The notes: a model not told the origin generated them from the letters alone. Counted from the stretch's first letter, positions 34,901 through 40,998 are shown. The stretch: 64,000 bases of DNA from Oscillospiraceae bacterium (GCA_902785905.1 CADAAM010000002.1:1-64000); one strand, 5' to 3'. Program-made: numbers and translations.

Positions 34901-35291
34901 CAATGTGTTCTGGTACGGCGTCGAGGGCTCCCGTCGTGTGATCCTCCGAAAGGTGAGCGGACCCACCGACGGCACTACAGCGTCTTCACTGGCAGGGGCG
35001 AGCTTCACGGTCTGCCGCCAGGGCGAGAAGGCTCCCTATGTCGTGAAGGAAATTAAGATCGACGGAGTTGTCCACAAGCTGCCTGAAGATGCCTGGATTT
35101 CTCTATCCGGCCTCACCTCCCGCGCAAACGGCGTCTTCTGGGTCGGTGAGCTGCCCTTCGGCAAGTACTACATCATAGAAAATGACACGTACTATTTTGA
35201 GCTTATTGTGGGCGACAAGAAGGATGACGGCACTCCGCTCCCGGACGGCTGCTATATCGGGACGCGGCAGACAGGAAATCCACTCGCCTGA
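22947..35291 (+). CDS. Giant surface adhesin, main part (4114 codons, downstream of the frameshift)
   Basis: This frame has no signal peptide and begins mid-domain (LVTVTYDNTSGIP), completing the beta domain left unfinished at 22959. Residues about 130-1370 hold many InlB/Listeria-Bacteroides-type repeats (FTGWYLS, FVGWRVRG, LTGWNTQ). Four large modules follow, starting near 27430, 29694, 31852 and 33543. Each opens with a short C(K/R)(I/L) header and a strand-rich segment, then a right-handed beta-helix of GGAVY/GGGVY and SGNxA coils. Cna-B-like domains sit near 27062-27430 and 33139-33530, and a SpaA-like domain closes the protein. No LPxTG signal or C-terminal membrane helix is present, so anchoring is unclear. 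With the N-terminal part the gene would encode about 4,965 residues. Its place between VWA protein and minor pilins suggests a pilus-associated adhesin. Confidence 0.85.
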   Translation: MVTVTYDNTSGIPADAELVVRELKEGDEGYDEYVAAAAEKLGEPLDSLAFARPFDITLKNPQTDKEYQPTKNVQVSIRLLNKELNEYTDVDVIHFPGEADGESEILNASINGDSVKFKTDGFSVYVLTGVQDTLRTYYFYSYNEYGDYASFFFYTDQNTMTDHLTIKNGEKLFAPHDPTHPTDPRAVFIGWFEGTATDNNTIEFSEKPFDFSKEQNIDKEDGNTALTVHLYAMFSNVARVNFHGQYDADTGSYPIVETFMGTLEEGQTSISVPVDNYKAGYYSTVDGAFPKYKFYGWSADPIEVPGEGQTYKVSSPMDVVGAIDLYPIYDEIRWLSYNSGNAGTGATYFAPVSFPSGDGLAEEDIKIPTRQGYTFTGWYLSVESQGIDAQNGTGLQLTDSVGKFADHAPSELSPYGISITTDQETGKKRLYLSGNREIYAGWDIGTADYKIVVWKARNVNSGNYDWAESFTLRAQPGDVVPVVTPQGEAVTTGTLAPYEALNDKVQYNNVHAEHRLGEDDPNPYADYVFDGAKTLNDTTYDRDAGAYTGTKTVAYDNTTVVNLYYERTTPATPEAGDRTLTFHFNNTEDGTDETSTKAVGASLEDVVPPTASQSKPGYEFVWYADESCTARVFFDQESFGSYTDGAKVLYTTMPDHDLTVYGNWEKRWYLIQIDPNYGALYAYNDAEPPVLTGNGSTYFFKSYQGDYIQEYTWVTRDYVASESGDFYYVNHDYDYVRKNGGDRYTYYTKNLEEATEYTTYKYKEGAYLYDGWYQVNEDGTETPYTFGELITDNIKLRLHWKLAGIYYLDYNADVTMDGKRLIGSVGGGATLSDPNPYRDQAGVTIEQTAEAPEGYTFVGWRVRGDNTGTIYYPGSDFALPAEHAVTMGGKERVFLDAVYGRVATATVIYDANGGSITDAADAGYPYSVNNNHPVLNEEGKPVRLSHKVERDVTGGTVTVSGVVNNSPVLLSSGVGFTAADTMTGAVLTGWNTQPDGSGTHFDLGDEALLTPTSEAKIYLDTAEPVTLYAEWKITVTFTKNSNDATWNEAVWNGYVSDLARLTQNDAGDYMFTTYVGAKLKEPPEGVLTRPGQTFDFWSKKADGDETGAFDFATETLSGSKTLYAHWTQATLVPFHISDGTAERADWQKTPKLRVNDDGTGLALNEATLANYTQAPEGYAFRYACLSDNGAGVSENQKITAVSIGGGAVCVTKQGAAEPEPLGERKIWLVYLPVTPLNDANVKIVYVKEDNTGNLTQLGSIQYNGAAITLNGQPVAQNQTLTVDSPKIISQTDENGFRLPPLLDDGEAKLSRVCYKIGVGNENTSTVSGLGGVSESLELYLRTRDNKLQWSFDDKTWTDFTAQTPTVYAIYRERGYELTLKKSVIGDDTGISPDETFRVTIASNSITRDSYSVEGTGYTSVEASPASASAPGTIDLSVKDGSEIKIIGLASGSYTITETRNDGYEVAAKLNGTACDVSDPWTLSQDTTYELSNTPQILCRIQNPQTMRFYTLNRALEYAESEMNGTATIELLRDYTIPSWDAMEIPAGFNIELKSKGDDIFTITRDEEFLSAPMISSSGTLTLDNITLDGNSVQVGCPMVQSMGTLTLNAKTTLRNAKSDSNGGAIEIKSGTLTMANDVTISGNSAASGGAVYVNSGAVTVTGGSMSGNSAASGGAVFLKDGSLTVGSGAFEGNTASVNGGAIYAANGTVTVNGGTFGGASEAAGNTANGSGGAIYAHGAVVTLTSGTVQNNKAASGGAIYMQVGQLAISGGSMTKNSATSGNGGAVYMDSGNMSLSGGSMTKNSATNGSGGAVYVDAGTINHSAGTIGGTVGDDGNTAVNGAGVFVNRGTANFSGTAKITYNTATAGGAVGVGTEAAKLNFAGTVQIKENTLNNKASNVYLNLDSGDILNFAPLASGAYVGVHVPGEFDSELFENRGTVCARFADYTDNQNANADFKSYVKNDRLNQMGVSKDTATNKLYWYKSFTVQALKLGNNVLPNGTNGENLKEKIWYTPPASDNRASVIAEDFRVTASVDVGTRVFAGAYIREAAGSFDDYVTRIYWDNGEQEWKAVKRDGTEISIPNESGSGSLMLYYADAAYLSIENNSDYKFTIDPLEVKIGGDTLQDVVEIGYGYVVAQNGATRESLEPITQDDLTLDAHGAIKFLFPGAVKRGFELTGKFTNTDGTPILWNGQITYTLTGVTGDQLYPETLPDPIPTDPSYQPDPLDINKTLLDAGKTYEIIFGGKKVICKIVNDSEISGLTQGTDYVEKGTRSDGNVEYRFDTLNQAVSFAKNHKPTATIELLTDYLIPTADNVYITDADCNLTFTTALISDGEAGVTGMKVYPTTAAKPYATISRDAGNTDSLIRYEVTSGQDGELTVTKLNFDGKNLGGTNKFGAIKTNNIGVNISHSVFLNFKAQQGGAVSVDYIETYSGDYGLTVDDCIFKNCESQGGNRVGGGAIWTCAKVFTLTNSYFESCKAADQGGAVFHRIDALKNGNGKSRVFTYAKDTQTYVENCQFINCEAGAAGGLEMDTYYVEVTDCTFRNCRGKTRNAGAVNIYIYEGSPAEDPNITDLSTESGTTEAHFVGCTFENCSAGNRGGGIRTLLQVNTVKDCTFKNCYTTGSHNAANEDTGGAICLANKYAQSLTVSGCTIDGCYTTANNKAGGGIYCSADVLTIGDYDYTENNRTDKIPTDKSIGIFVTDASGHTIRRTKIANCTTKGEGGGVAHVKDNAELRITNATISDNKTGKTGGGVSTKAKNVTITGSTIEKNTATGNGGGVYVLPSTKTGALTLDGCAIRENVTDGKGGGVYTEIALTLMGNSMITANVLNSETKENAAGVYQPKDKGLTLTVGKAGAETDSSSIKGNGTASGAPSNLVLSEASGQNTANSVKVLCNLSGEIYVINAKKKGTKFGVAVGAKYLGFKDSGLTELEHTFIADNNTLFGVFDRMDEDGDDGWDIVWRGDVVCKLTDEHGRLLYLNEDCSEPAIFDRLDYATDGSRVSPFSYLRAEDPKLWYYDASNQKKPFTVAGNTCCVKLLVSSYDLSTQIKTGAYPDRTIILTTAGRTDSLYPFTGTGTGSRATINRGSAMKNAMINDTGVNLKLRNIVLDGKEVSVGNDGALIYAKNSNTAVDYTITLAESAMLQNGKTSKNGGGVYVENCSLDIAGGTIYNCSAAKGGGVRKVSAGTLTFSSGLITRCTATGNDGGGGIAYQRGSGTGFTMSGSAQITRCSANNGGGVYIDNNSGNTMNMTGGSITQNTANNGGGGIYPAGTNVKLNFSGRVTVSGNKLQDGTVNNVELHNNNNGIINSQGIERGSYIGVYVSGTYIPLTEEQRRNGIKHDPSDTPEYSRHGGEGDRFGTYMNGSDTRFLYFFVNDRNGLKGGLKSDDGIYWTTIFSLEVGKRVTSTDPNDLNEAFSFTVTLSGVAEHNAAILGSTIEEDSEEWESDGSVVKIQDGTATFSLKNGQSRRWNNLPAGITYKVTENLDDARKAHYTTLPAYEITGTIGENLYKDDVGSKYLSTAVFTNLNAVCKLTLDIDGDGSSDALLYEYDANDDLVPAVYSSLQEAFDKINSGAPFKFLNKYVSSTTWQDYTAGSDSYLTRIEMLIDSYDLKAPYTIHTLNSGKQALLTTAEKGAEDGYPYAGNAGTVCEIKRGFGGNTMFSLNGTLTLTDITLDGNKDSYTCDADGGIAAVNQTGTLNIWDGAALQNCTTSGNGGAVLVNGGTLSVEGGRITGNTSKNYGGGAIRVQNNGTVTVSGTAEISGNSVKKADANGGAISVKQGTVYITGGMITDNTVTNKNINNPKKAIGGAVYIEKGNLYLSGGTITGNTVDGTNCNGAGIYIGADAKMYLSGNPDFGGPNITQGNRMTPSLAAGAKNGGEDYTCARQDIYLAGYAGPDGDTSAASLIVDGDISSGDGTIWVWAAESPHYKTLQQFAKYDNAGVTDPETTLKAFRNARVDADTGADSVGQYLYGVTKADDTAHNVFWYGVEGSRRVILRKVSGPTDGTTASSLAGASFTVCRQGEKAPYVVKEIKIDGVVHKLPEDAWISLSGLTSRANGVFWVGELPFGKYYIIENDTYYFELIVGDKKDDGTPLPDGCYIGTRQTGNPLA

Positions 35292-35317
35292 GACCACAAC
35301 AGCCTGAGCAAAAACCC

Positions 35318-35380
35318 GTCATGGCTTCGCGAAGCGAATGATCAGCGCTTCCCCGACAGGGGAAAACGCGAAGCCGTGAC
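35318..35380 (+). promoter_or_regulatory. Long hairpin between adhesin and minor pilin genes
   Basis: GTCATGGCTTCGCG (35318-35331) pairs with CGCGAAGCCGTGAC (35367-35380), 14 positions with one G-T wobble. An inner CTTCCCC/GGGGAA stem lies inside. With no T run it looks more like an mRNA-processing or attenuation structure than a terminator. Confidence 0.55.
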
Positions 35381-35423
35381 AAACCAAAACTCACAACAAA
35401 AGCGGCGGAAGGAGATGACGGCG

Positions 35424-36059
35424 TTGCGGCCGATCAAAAAGAAAATTCAATCCGAAAGGGGCGCGTCCATCACCTTCGCGCTGCTGCTGTTCCTGGTCTG
35501 CTCGGTGCTCTGCTCGGTGCTCATCACGGCAGGAACTGCGGCGGCAGGCCGCATGAGCCAGATTGCCGAGACGGATCAGCGCTTTTACGCGGTGACCTCG
35601 GCGGCAGAGCTCATGAAGGATCTGCTGGACGGGAAAAGCATCACACTGGTGGAGAAGGATGGAAAGGTCTATCTCTTCGACAAAGAGTACGAAGAGATAA
35701 AGCCCGAGGATGACTATATCCCCGACAATCAGGTTTACGGGACGGGCGCAATCGGACAGAATCTTCTGAATTCCACGCTCAACCTGATTTCCTTCAACCG
35801 GCTCAAGGGTGAGGGCTCAAACAGAACGCTGTCCTTGACGTCGACTATCGAGGGATTTTCACCGGTGACCATCGTGGAAGACTACGACGGGCAGGAGACG
35901 TTGACGCTCACGCTCTACAATAGCCTTGACAACAAAGGGCAGCCGAGCACAGCGACTAACCGCTATACTTTGACGATGACGTTCTATCTTGGAAAGGCGG
36001 ATATCTCGCCGGCAGCCAAGGTGACGTGGAGCCTCAAAAGCATGAAAGCCAGTGGCTGA
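35424..36059 (+). CDS. PilX-like minor pilin / pilus assembly protein
   Basis: About 211 residues. The N-terminus, RPIKKKIQSERGASITFALL, enters a long hydrophobic helix (LLLFLVCSVLCSVLITAG) and then ETDQRFYAVTSAAELMKDLL. This RGxxxxxALL...DQRFYA pattern is typical of PilX-type minor pilins, which lack the normal prepilin site. The rest is a soluble beta-rich head. I favour the TTG at 35424, eight bases after GGAAGGAG. The GTG at 35376 lies inside the hairpin stem and the ATG at 35415 sits directly on the ribosome site; both remain possible. It begins a run of four pilin-like genes after the giant adhesin. Confidence 0.75.
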   Translation: MRPIKKKIQSERGASITFALLLFLVCSVLCSVLITAGTAAAGRMSQIAETDQRFYAVTSAAELMKDLLDGKSITLVEKDGKVYLFDKEYEEIKPEDDYIPDNQVYGTGAIGQNLLNSTLNLISFNRLKGEGSNRTLSLTSTIEGFSPVTIVEDYDGQETLTLTLYNSLDNKGQPSTATNRYTLTMTFYLGKADISPAAKVTWSLKSMKASG

Positions 36060-36070
36060 GGAGAGTGAAA

Positions 36071-36415
36071 ATGAAGACAAATATCATGAAAAAACTCCGC
36101 AGCCGGGCGGGCGAAACAATTACGGAGACACTGGTGTCGGTGCTGATTGGGGCGCTTGCGCTCGTCATGCTGGCGGGAGCGGTTTCCGCTGCAAGCAGCG
36201 TAATTACAACGAGCCGCGACAAGCTGAAAAAATATTACGACACAACAGAGACCGTAATTAAGAAAGTCTACAGTGATGGTTCACCAACATCCGGGGAGGT
36301 CACCATAAAGGTCGAGAATACGGTTACCGATCAGGTGGAGATAAACTATGAGGTCAACACAGAATTCGGCAGCATGACAATTGTCGTGTATAAGATGAAA
36401 GAGAAGAGTGAATGA
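36071..36415 (+). CDS. Minor pilin-like protein (PilV/PilI type)
   Basis: A 114-residue protein starting MKTNIMKKLRSRAGETITET, followed by the hydrophobic helix LVSVLIGALALVMLAGAV and a small polar C-terminal part. The GE-T-ITETLVSVLI motif resembles the prepilin cleavage region, with Gly then Glu-Thr-Ile-Thr-Glu (Glu at mature position 5 if cleaved after Gly14). A GAGGAG site precedes the ATG. It lies 11 bases after the previous gene and overlaps the next one, so it is translationally linked. The function as a minor or initiating pilin is inferred. Confidence 0.7.
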   Translation: MKTNIMKKLRSRAGETITETLVSVLIGALALVMLAGAVSAASSVITTSRDKLKKYYDTTETVIKKVYSDGSPTSGEVTIKVENTVTDQVEINYEVNTEFGSMTIVVYKMKEKSE

Positions 36416-36998
36416 CGTGGTAGAGATGAGAACGAAAGTGAATCGAATACCCCGTTCCCGCGCGGGCTTTACCATGGCAGAGATGCTGCTGACGATGCTG
36501 ATCCTGCTGCTGGCTTCAATCATCATGGCAACGGGTATCCCGGCAGCGAAGAATGCCTATGAAAAGGTGGTTCTTGCCTCCAATGCGGAGGTGCTGCTTT
36601 CCACGACGGTCTCCGCTCTGCGAAACGAGCTGGGCACCGCGCGGGACGTGAAGGTGGGGGAGCCCGCCGGCGATGAACAGACGGGTACCATCCTCACGTA
36701 TCGCAGCCTGGCGCGGGAGGCGTATTCCAGACTCTTAGTAGAAAAAGACAATTCCTCACATAACGTGATCATGCTTCAGCGCTATTACGACGATCTTGTT
36801 CCCGCAAAGACGAGCGAGCCGGAAAAGCTTATACGCGACAAAACGGCGACTGCCGATCTGTATGTGACATACAGCTCGGCATCCTACAACGAAGAAACAC
36901 ATATCGTGACCATTAGGAATCTGTCAGTAAATCGAAAATCAGGGAGCACAGGGCTTGCCAAGCGCGACACCGTGTCGATCCGTGTCCTTTCAGATTGA
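36408..36998 (+). CDS. Minor prepilin (PilW/PulJ-like)
   Basis: A 196-residue protein with a clear type IV prepilin signal, RSRAG/FTMAEMLLTMLILLL, including Glu5 of the mature form. A soluble head of about 150 residues follows with no named domain. The GTG at 36408 overlaps the stop of the preceding gene by eight bases, giving translational coupling; an ATG at 36426 would give a shorter leader and cannot be excluded. Gene order (PilX-like, PilV-like, PilW-like, large prepilin) fits a minor-pilin cluster that primes the pilus. Confidence 0.8.
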   Translation: MNDVVEMRTKVNRIPRSRAGFTMAEMLLTMLILLLASIIMATGIPAAKNAYEKVVLASNAEVLLSTTVSALRNELGTARDVKVGEPAGDEQTGTILTYRSLAREAYSRLLVEKDNSSHNVIMLQRYYDDLVPAKTSEPEKLIRDKTATADLYVTYSSASYNEETHIVTIRNLSVNRKSGSTGLAKRDTVSIRVLSD

Positions 36999-37028
36999 CC
37001 GTGCAGCGGCGCAGAGAGGGTTTTGCGT

Positions 37029-39224
37029 ATGAAAAAACTGAAACATAACTATGGTATGACGATCGCGGAGCTGCTGATTGTCGTGGCCATCATAGGAGTT
37101 CTCAGCGGCGTTGCCTTCATCGCCGTCGACAGGTATCAGCGTTCGATGGGCCAACTGGAGCGCGACGGGATCGCCAAGGAGATTTTTGTCGCGGCGCAGA
37201 ACCACCTCACTGCGGCCTACGGTGAGGGGTATTTAGGCGCGAATGCTTCCGGAACCGAGGAGGCTACCGGGAGCGGCATCTTTTACTTCGTTTACCCTGA
37301 GAACGGCTTTACGTCAAACGGCAGTTCCATCCTTGACCAGATGCTCCCCTTCGGCTCAATAGATGAGACGGTGCGCGCTGGCGGCAGCTATATCGTCCGC
37401 TACCAGAAGGAGGCGGGCCTTGTGCTGGACGTGTTTTACTGCTCGAGAAACGCCTCCCCGACGCGGTTCAACCACAGCCTGACCAGTGGAAACTATACAG
37501 AGGCTATCGGCATGAAGGGCGACGATCAAAAGCCTGCTCGCCGCAACTGCTTTGGCGGCGCGATCCTCGGCTGGTACGGCGGCGACGAAGCGGCCGAGCT
37601 TGCCAAGATCGAGCTTGCAGCGCCCACCATAGAGATCCGTAATGCCGAGACCCTGTCCGTCACGGTAAAGGACGCGAGTGAAAACTACGGAAAAAGCGCC
37701 AGCATCAGGCTTTTGATCAAAGGTGAGCTCAGCGGTAAAGAGCACTATATTGACGTATCTGCCGATCTGCTGGGCAAAGAGATTGTGCTGGATGATATTA
37801 CCGTTTCCGACCGCCACTTCCGCGTGCGCAGCTTTGACGATATGACGCACGATATAATGCAGGACGACAACGGCTTCATTCCGGGCGAGAACCTGCTGAT
37901 CCGCGCCGTCGCCTACAGCAACAGCGAGCTTTCCAACCTCGCTTACAGTGCGGAGAAGACGACAAACAGCCTCTACGCAGACGGCTCGACGGCGACCACC
38001 GCTTACATATCCAACATCCGCCACCTGGAGAACCTGGACAAGACGGTATCGAAACAGGATGAGAACGACAGTGACAGCGACGGCAAGCTGAATATCGCCA
38101 AGGCCGTACAGATCAGAGATCTGAACTGGACGACGGACGACAGCGAATATTGGATCAATAATACCGTCACGGATACAGGCAAAGAGCTGACAGGGAAAGG
38201 CAAATATTACCCCGTCAGTCCCGACTACGCCATCACCTACGACGGGCAGGGGAACAGCGTCATGAACCTCGATATTGACTTCACCGGCCCGGCGGGCATG
38301 TTCGGCACGCTGAGCAACAGCAACGAAATCAAAAACGTCATCGTCCGCAACAATCTCGAGGATGACAGCGCGCTTGAGATCAAGGGCAGCGGCAGCGCGG
38401 GCGGCCTCGTCGGCAGCATGACGGGCGGCAGAATCACCAACTGCGCCGCGGCGGTCTATGTGAGCGGCGCGAACGCTGGCGGCCTGATCGGCAGCGCAAG
38501 CAACGTTGCGGTCACCGACAGCTATGCCGGCGGTCATACGGAAAATGGCAAATATCTGACCACCGAATCCGGCGAAGCCCGTGTGAACGTGATCGCAACC
38601 GGCAGCTCGGGCGGCCTGATCGGCAGCATGACGGGCGGCTCGGCGGAGAACTGCTACTCCACCTGCTCGGTCAGGGGTACTGCGGCGGGCGGCTTCGCCG
38701 GTACGGCGAGCGGCACCATCTCCAACAGCTACTGCACCGGCCTCGTGCTCGGCCCGGGAGACGTGACACACAGCTCTACGGTCAAGGCCTTTGTCGGCAG
38801 CGACAACGGCGTCACGGCGAGCGGCTGCTGGTACGAATCTGCTGTCAACGCTATCCATTACGGTGCACGCAAGGCAGAGTTGAAGACGGCGAACAGCCAA
38901 GATGCCGATCTTGTCGTCGAAGACCTTGCCGCAGGCTGCGCGAACGCCTTCCCCTTCGACAAGGACAGACCGAACGGCAGCGGGGGAATCATCACCGCGT
39001 TCCAGGCGTACAATGAATTCCTGGGTACCGGTTTCGAGCCGGACGAGGCAAAACCCTACGACGCTTTCCTGAAAAATCACTATCAAAAGACGGGAGCGAC
39101 GGACAAGACCGACTACCCGCTCAAGACGATTCAACAGCTTGACAACTCGGCTCCGGACTTCCTCGCCGTCCACTACGGCGACTGGCCCGCGCCTGAGATT
39201 CTGGTCGTGAACCCTGCTGCCTGA
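37029..39224 (+). CDS. Large prepilin with a GLUG-repeat adhesin head
   Basis: A 731-residue protein. It begins MKKLKHNYG/MTIAELLIVVAIIGVL, a prepilin leader with processing after Gly9 and Glu5 present. Residues 50-330 form an unassigned pilin head. From about 400 to 620 there are GLUG-type repeats (GGLVGSMTGG, GGLIGSASN, GGLIGSMTGG, GGFAGTASG) with NCxxxxxV-type coils, as in bacterial surface adhesins and IgA peptidases. The C-terminal 100 residues are polar. A pilin joined directly to a GLUG domain would display the adhesin on, or at the tip of, the fibre. GAGAGGG precedes the ATG, and a strong terminator follows. Confidence 0.85.
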   Translation: MKKLKHNYGMTIAELLIVVAIIGVLSGVAFIAVDRYQRSMGQLERDGIAKEIFVAAQNHLTAAYGEGYLGANASGTEEATGSGIFYFVYPENGFTSNGSSILDQMLPFGSIDETVRAGGSYIVRYQKEAGLVLDVFYCSRNASPTRFNHSLTSGNYTEAIGMKGDDQKPARRNCFGGAILGWYGGDEAAELAKIELAAPTIEIRNAETLSVTVKDASENYGKSASIRLLIKGELSGKEHYIDVSADLLGKEIVLDDITVSDRHFRVRSFDDMTHDIMQDDNGFIPGENLLIRAVAYSNSELSNLAYSAEKTTNSLYADGSTATTAYISNIRHLENLDKTVSKQDENDSDSDGKLNIAKAVQIRDLNWTTDDSEYWINNTVTDTGKELTGKGKYYPVSPDYAITYDGQGNSVMNLDIDFTGPAGMFGTLSNSNEIKNVIVRNNLEDDSALEIKGSGSAGGLVGSMTGGRITNCAAAVYVSGANAGGLIGSASNVAVTDSYAGGHTENGKYLTTESGEARVNVIATGSSGGLIGSMTGGSAENCYSTCSVRGTAAGGFAGTASGTISNSYCTGLVLGPGDVTHSSTVKAFVGSDNGVTASGCWYESAVNAIHYGARKAELKTANSQDADLVVEDLAAGCANAFPFDKDRPNGSGGIITAFQAYNEFLGTGFEPDEAKPYDAFLKNHYQKTGATDKTDYPLKTIQQLDNSAPDFLAVHYGDWPAPEILVVNPAA

Positions 39225-39242
39225 TACAGCAACTATGAAACA

Positions 39243-39278
39243 GCACCCCGACCCTACCGGGTCGGGGCGCTTCATTTT
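39243..39278 (+). terminator. Terminator of the minor pilin cluster
   Basis: CCCCGACCC (39246-39254) and GGGTCGGGG (39259-39267) form a perfect 9-bp stem with a TACC loop, followed by a T-rich stretch (CATTTTTC). Confidence 0.85.
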
Positions 39279-39303
39279 TCTATGACAAAACGGAAACAAA
39301 GCC

Positions 39304-39332
39304 TTGCGCAAGGGGAAACCATGTGATAAAAT
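39304..39332 (+). promoter_or_regulatory. Promoter of the pilin-like/pilD/pilMNO block
   Basis: TTGCGC (39304-39309) and TAAAAT (39327-39332) spaced by 17 bases, 52 bases upstream of the next start. Confidence 0.6.
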
Positions 39333-39383
39333 AACCATGGATTATTGTGTCGTCGGATATACGTCCGGCAGAAGGAACGGATT

Positions 39384-40145
39384 ATGGATGCAGCACCGCG
39401 GAGAAAACTGAATAACCATGGGATGTCCTGGATCATCGCCATCATGCTGGTCCTGATCGTGATCCTTTCCATCACCGCCATGATCCCTACATATAAAAAA
39501 TACCAGGAGCAGGGCAAGCGCGTGGCCTGCGCGACCGCGCTGGACACGGCACGGCGGCAGCTCGCCTCCAACTACATGCTCAACGGCTTTGAGAACGACT
39601 CCGCCGAAAAGGCGAAAGAGTTTGTCACCTATGTCATGAACGGCTGGGACGACCTCTGCCCCGACGGCGGCAGTGTCTACATTGTCCCCAAGGAAAACAG
39701 CCCCCTGGACTGGGAGATCATCTGCGGCCTGCACTGCTCGGACAGCAAGCTGCGCACCCGCCTCAACTCCTATAATGTGCGCGAGCAGATCAAAGAAGCC
39801 CTGCTGCGCACGCAGAGCGAAGAGAATCCCTACCCGGAGACCCTGCCCTTCACCCTGCACGGCAAGTCGTATGAGGCACACCTGGTGGACGCCCCCACCG
39901 GGCTCAAGCGCGGCACACGACTGACCGCGGACGTCGAGGGCATTGTCGCCTTCTACTCCCTCGTCGGCCACAGCGATTTCGGCGCGGATTCCGGCATGAA
40001 GAAGGGCTCCCTCTGGTACTTCTCCTTCGCGGACGAGGATCACTGCGCCAACTGGAGCTATCACGACGAGTGGACCGGCGACAGCTACCGGGGCGTGACC
40101 GGGACGGCCTATCAATACGCCTCCGATCAGGTTATTCAGAGATAA
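39384..40145 (+). CDS. Pilin-like protein with an atypical processing region
   Basis: A 253-residue protein with a short basic leader (MDAAPRRKLNNHG) followed by the hydrophobic helix MSWIIAIMLVLIVILSITAM, the layout of a prepilin. The residue five places after the possible cleavage Gly is Ile, not Glu, so methylation and packing would be unusual. The head (about 40-250) contains several cysteines (VACATA, DDLCPDGG, IICGLHC, EDHCANW) that may form disulfides. GAAGGAA precedes the ATG. It is the first gene of the block that continues with pilD. A role as a non-major pilin component is inferred. Confidence 0.65.
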   Translation: MDAAPRRKLNNHGMSWIIAIMLVLIVILSITAMIPTYKKYQEQGKRVACATALDTARRQLASNYMLNGFENDSAEKAKEFVTYVMNGWDDLCPDGGSVYIVPKENSPLDWEIICGLHCSDSKLRTRLNSYNVREQIKEALLRTQSEENPYPETLPFTLHGKSYEAHLVDAPTGLKRGTRLTADVEGIVAFYSLVGHSDFGADSGMKKGSLWYFSFADEDHCANWSYHDEWTGDSYRGVTGTAYQYASDQVIQR

Positions 40146-40163
40146 GTAAAGAGAGGGAACCCT

Positions 40164-40961
40164 ATGTCAATTTGGATGAACCGGGGATTGCTTCTCTATT
40201 GCTGCGCGGTGGCCGTCATGCTCGGCGCGGTGTTCGGCTCGTTTCTCAACTGCGCCGCCTGGCGCATCGCCCATGGGGAGTCTTTCCTGCGCGGTCACAG
40301 CCGCTGCCCGTCCTGCGGACACGCGCTGGGCGTGCGGGATCTCGTGCCGGTGCTGAGCTGGGTTTTCCAGCGCGGCCGCTGCCGCTACTGCGGGGAGAAA
40401 ATCTCCGTGCGCTACCCGCTGACGGAGATTGCCTTCGCGCTGCTCACACTGCTGTGCCTGTTGCGCTTTGATTTGAGCGTGCTGTGTCTGCGCAACTGGA
40501 TTTTTCTCTGCTGTCTCTTCTGCCTGTCGCTGGTGGACCTCGAGTCCTACACCATCCCGGACGGCTGTCTGCTGATCGCGGCGGGCGCGTGGCTCGCGGC
40601 GCTGCCCTTTCTGAAACCGGCCTGGGGAGAGATACTCCGCGCCGTGCTCGCAGGGCTCGCCTTCGGCGGGGGACTGCTGCTGCTGTCGCTCGTGATGGAT
40701 AAGGTTTTGAAACGGGAAAGCCTCGGCGGGGGTGACGTCAAGCTCTTCGCGGTGGTGGGGCTCTACCTCGGCTTTGTGGGGACGCTTTTCTGCATGATGC
40801 TCTCCTGCGTGCTGGGCCTGCTCTTCGCGGCCGTCCGGAACCGGGGCGGCGAACAGGGAAAGGCCATTCCCTTCGGCCCCTCGATCTCCCTGGCCGCGGC
40901 GCTGACGCTGCTGTACGGGGAGGGCGCAATCCAATGGTATCTGGGCCTGCTTGGCCTTTGA
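40164..40961 (+). CDS. pilD: PilD, prepilin peptidase/N-methyltransferase
   Basis: A 265-residue polytopic aspartic protease that cleaves prepilin leaders after Gly and methylates the new N-terminus. It has the cytoplasmic zinc-binding loop with Cys48/Cys51 and Cys73/Cys76 (CPSCG, CRYCG). The catalytic aspartates lie in VDLESYTIPDG (Asp125) and GGGDVKL (Asp190, the GxGD-type site). About seven to eight membrane helices are present. The bifunctional N-terminal domain is complete, so both activities are expected. It sits 18 bases after the preceding gene and before pilM. Confidence 0.95.
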   Translation: MSIWMNRGLLLYCCAVAVMLGAVFGSFLNCAAWRIAHGESFLRGHSRCPSCGHALGVRDLVPVLSWVFQRGRCRYCGEKISVRYPLTEIAFALLTLLCLLRFDLSVLCLRNWIFLCCLFCLSLVDLESYTIPDGCLLIAAGAWLAALPFLKPAWGEILRAVLAGLAFGGGLLLLSLVMDKVLKRESLGGGDVKLFAVVGLYLGFVGTLFCMMLSCVLGLLFAAVRNRGGEQGKAIPFGPSISLAAALTLLYGEGAIQWYLGLLGL

Positions 40962-40998
40962 TTGAAAGAATGCATTAAACGGAAGCTGGGTGAATCTA

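Noticed and set aside
24183..35000. Very long minus-strand frames opposite the giant adhesin (24183-26534, 27435-30413, 30672-33236)
   Set aside because: They are by-products of high GC and the codon bias of the plus-strand gene. They show no domain, start signal or promoter, whereas the plus strand encodes clear beta-helix repeats.
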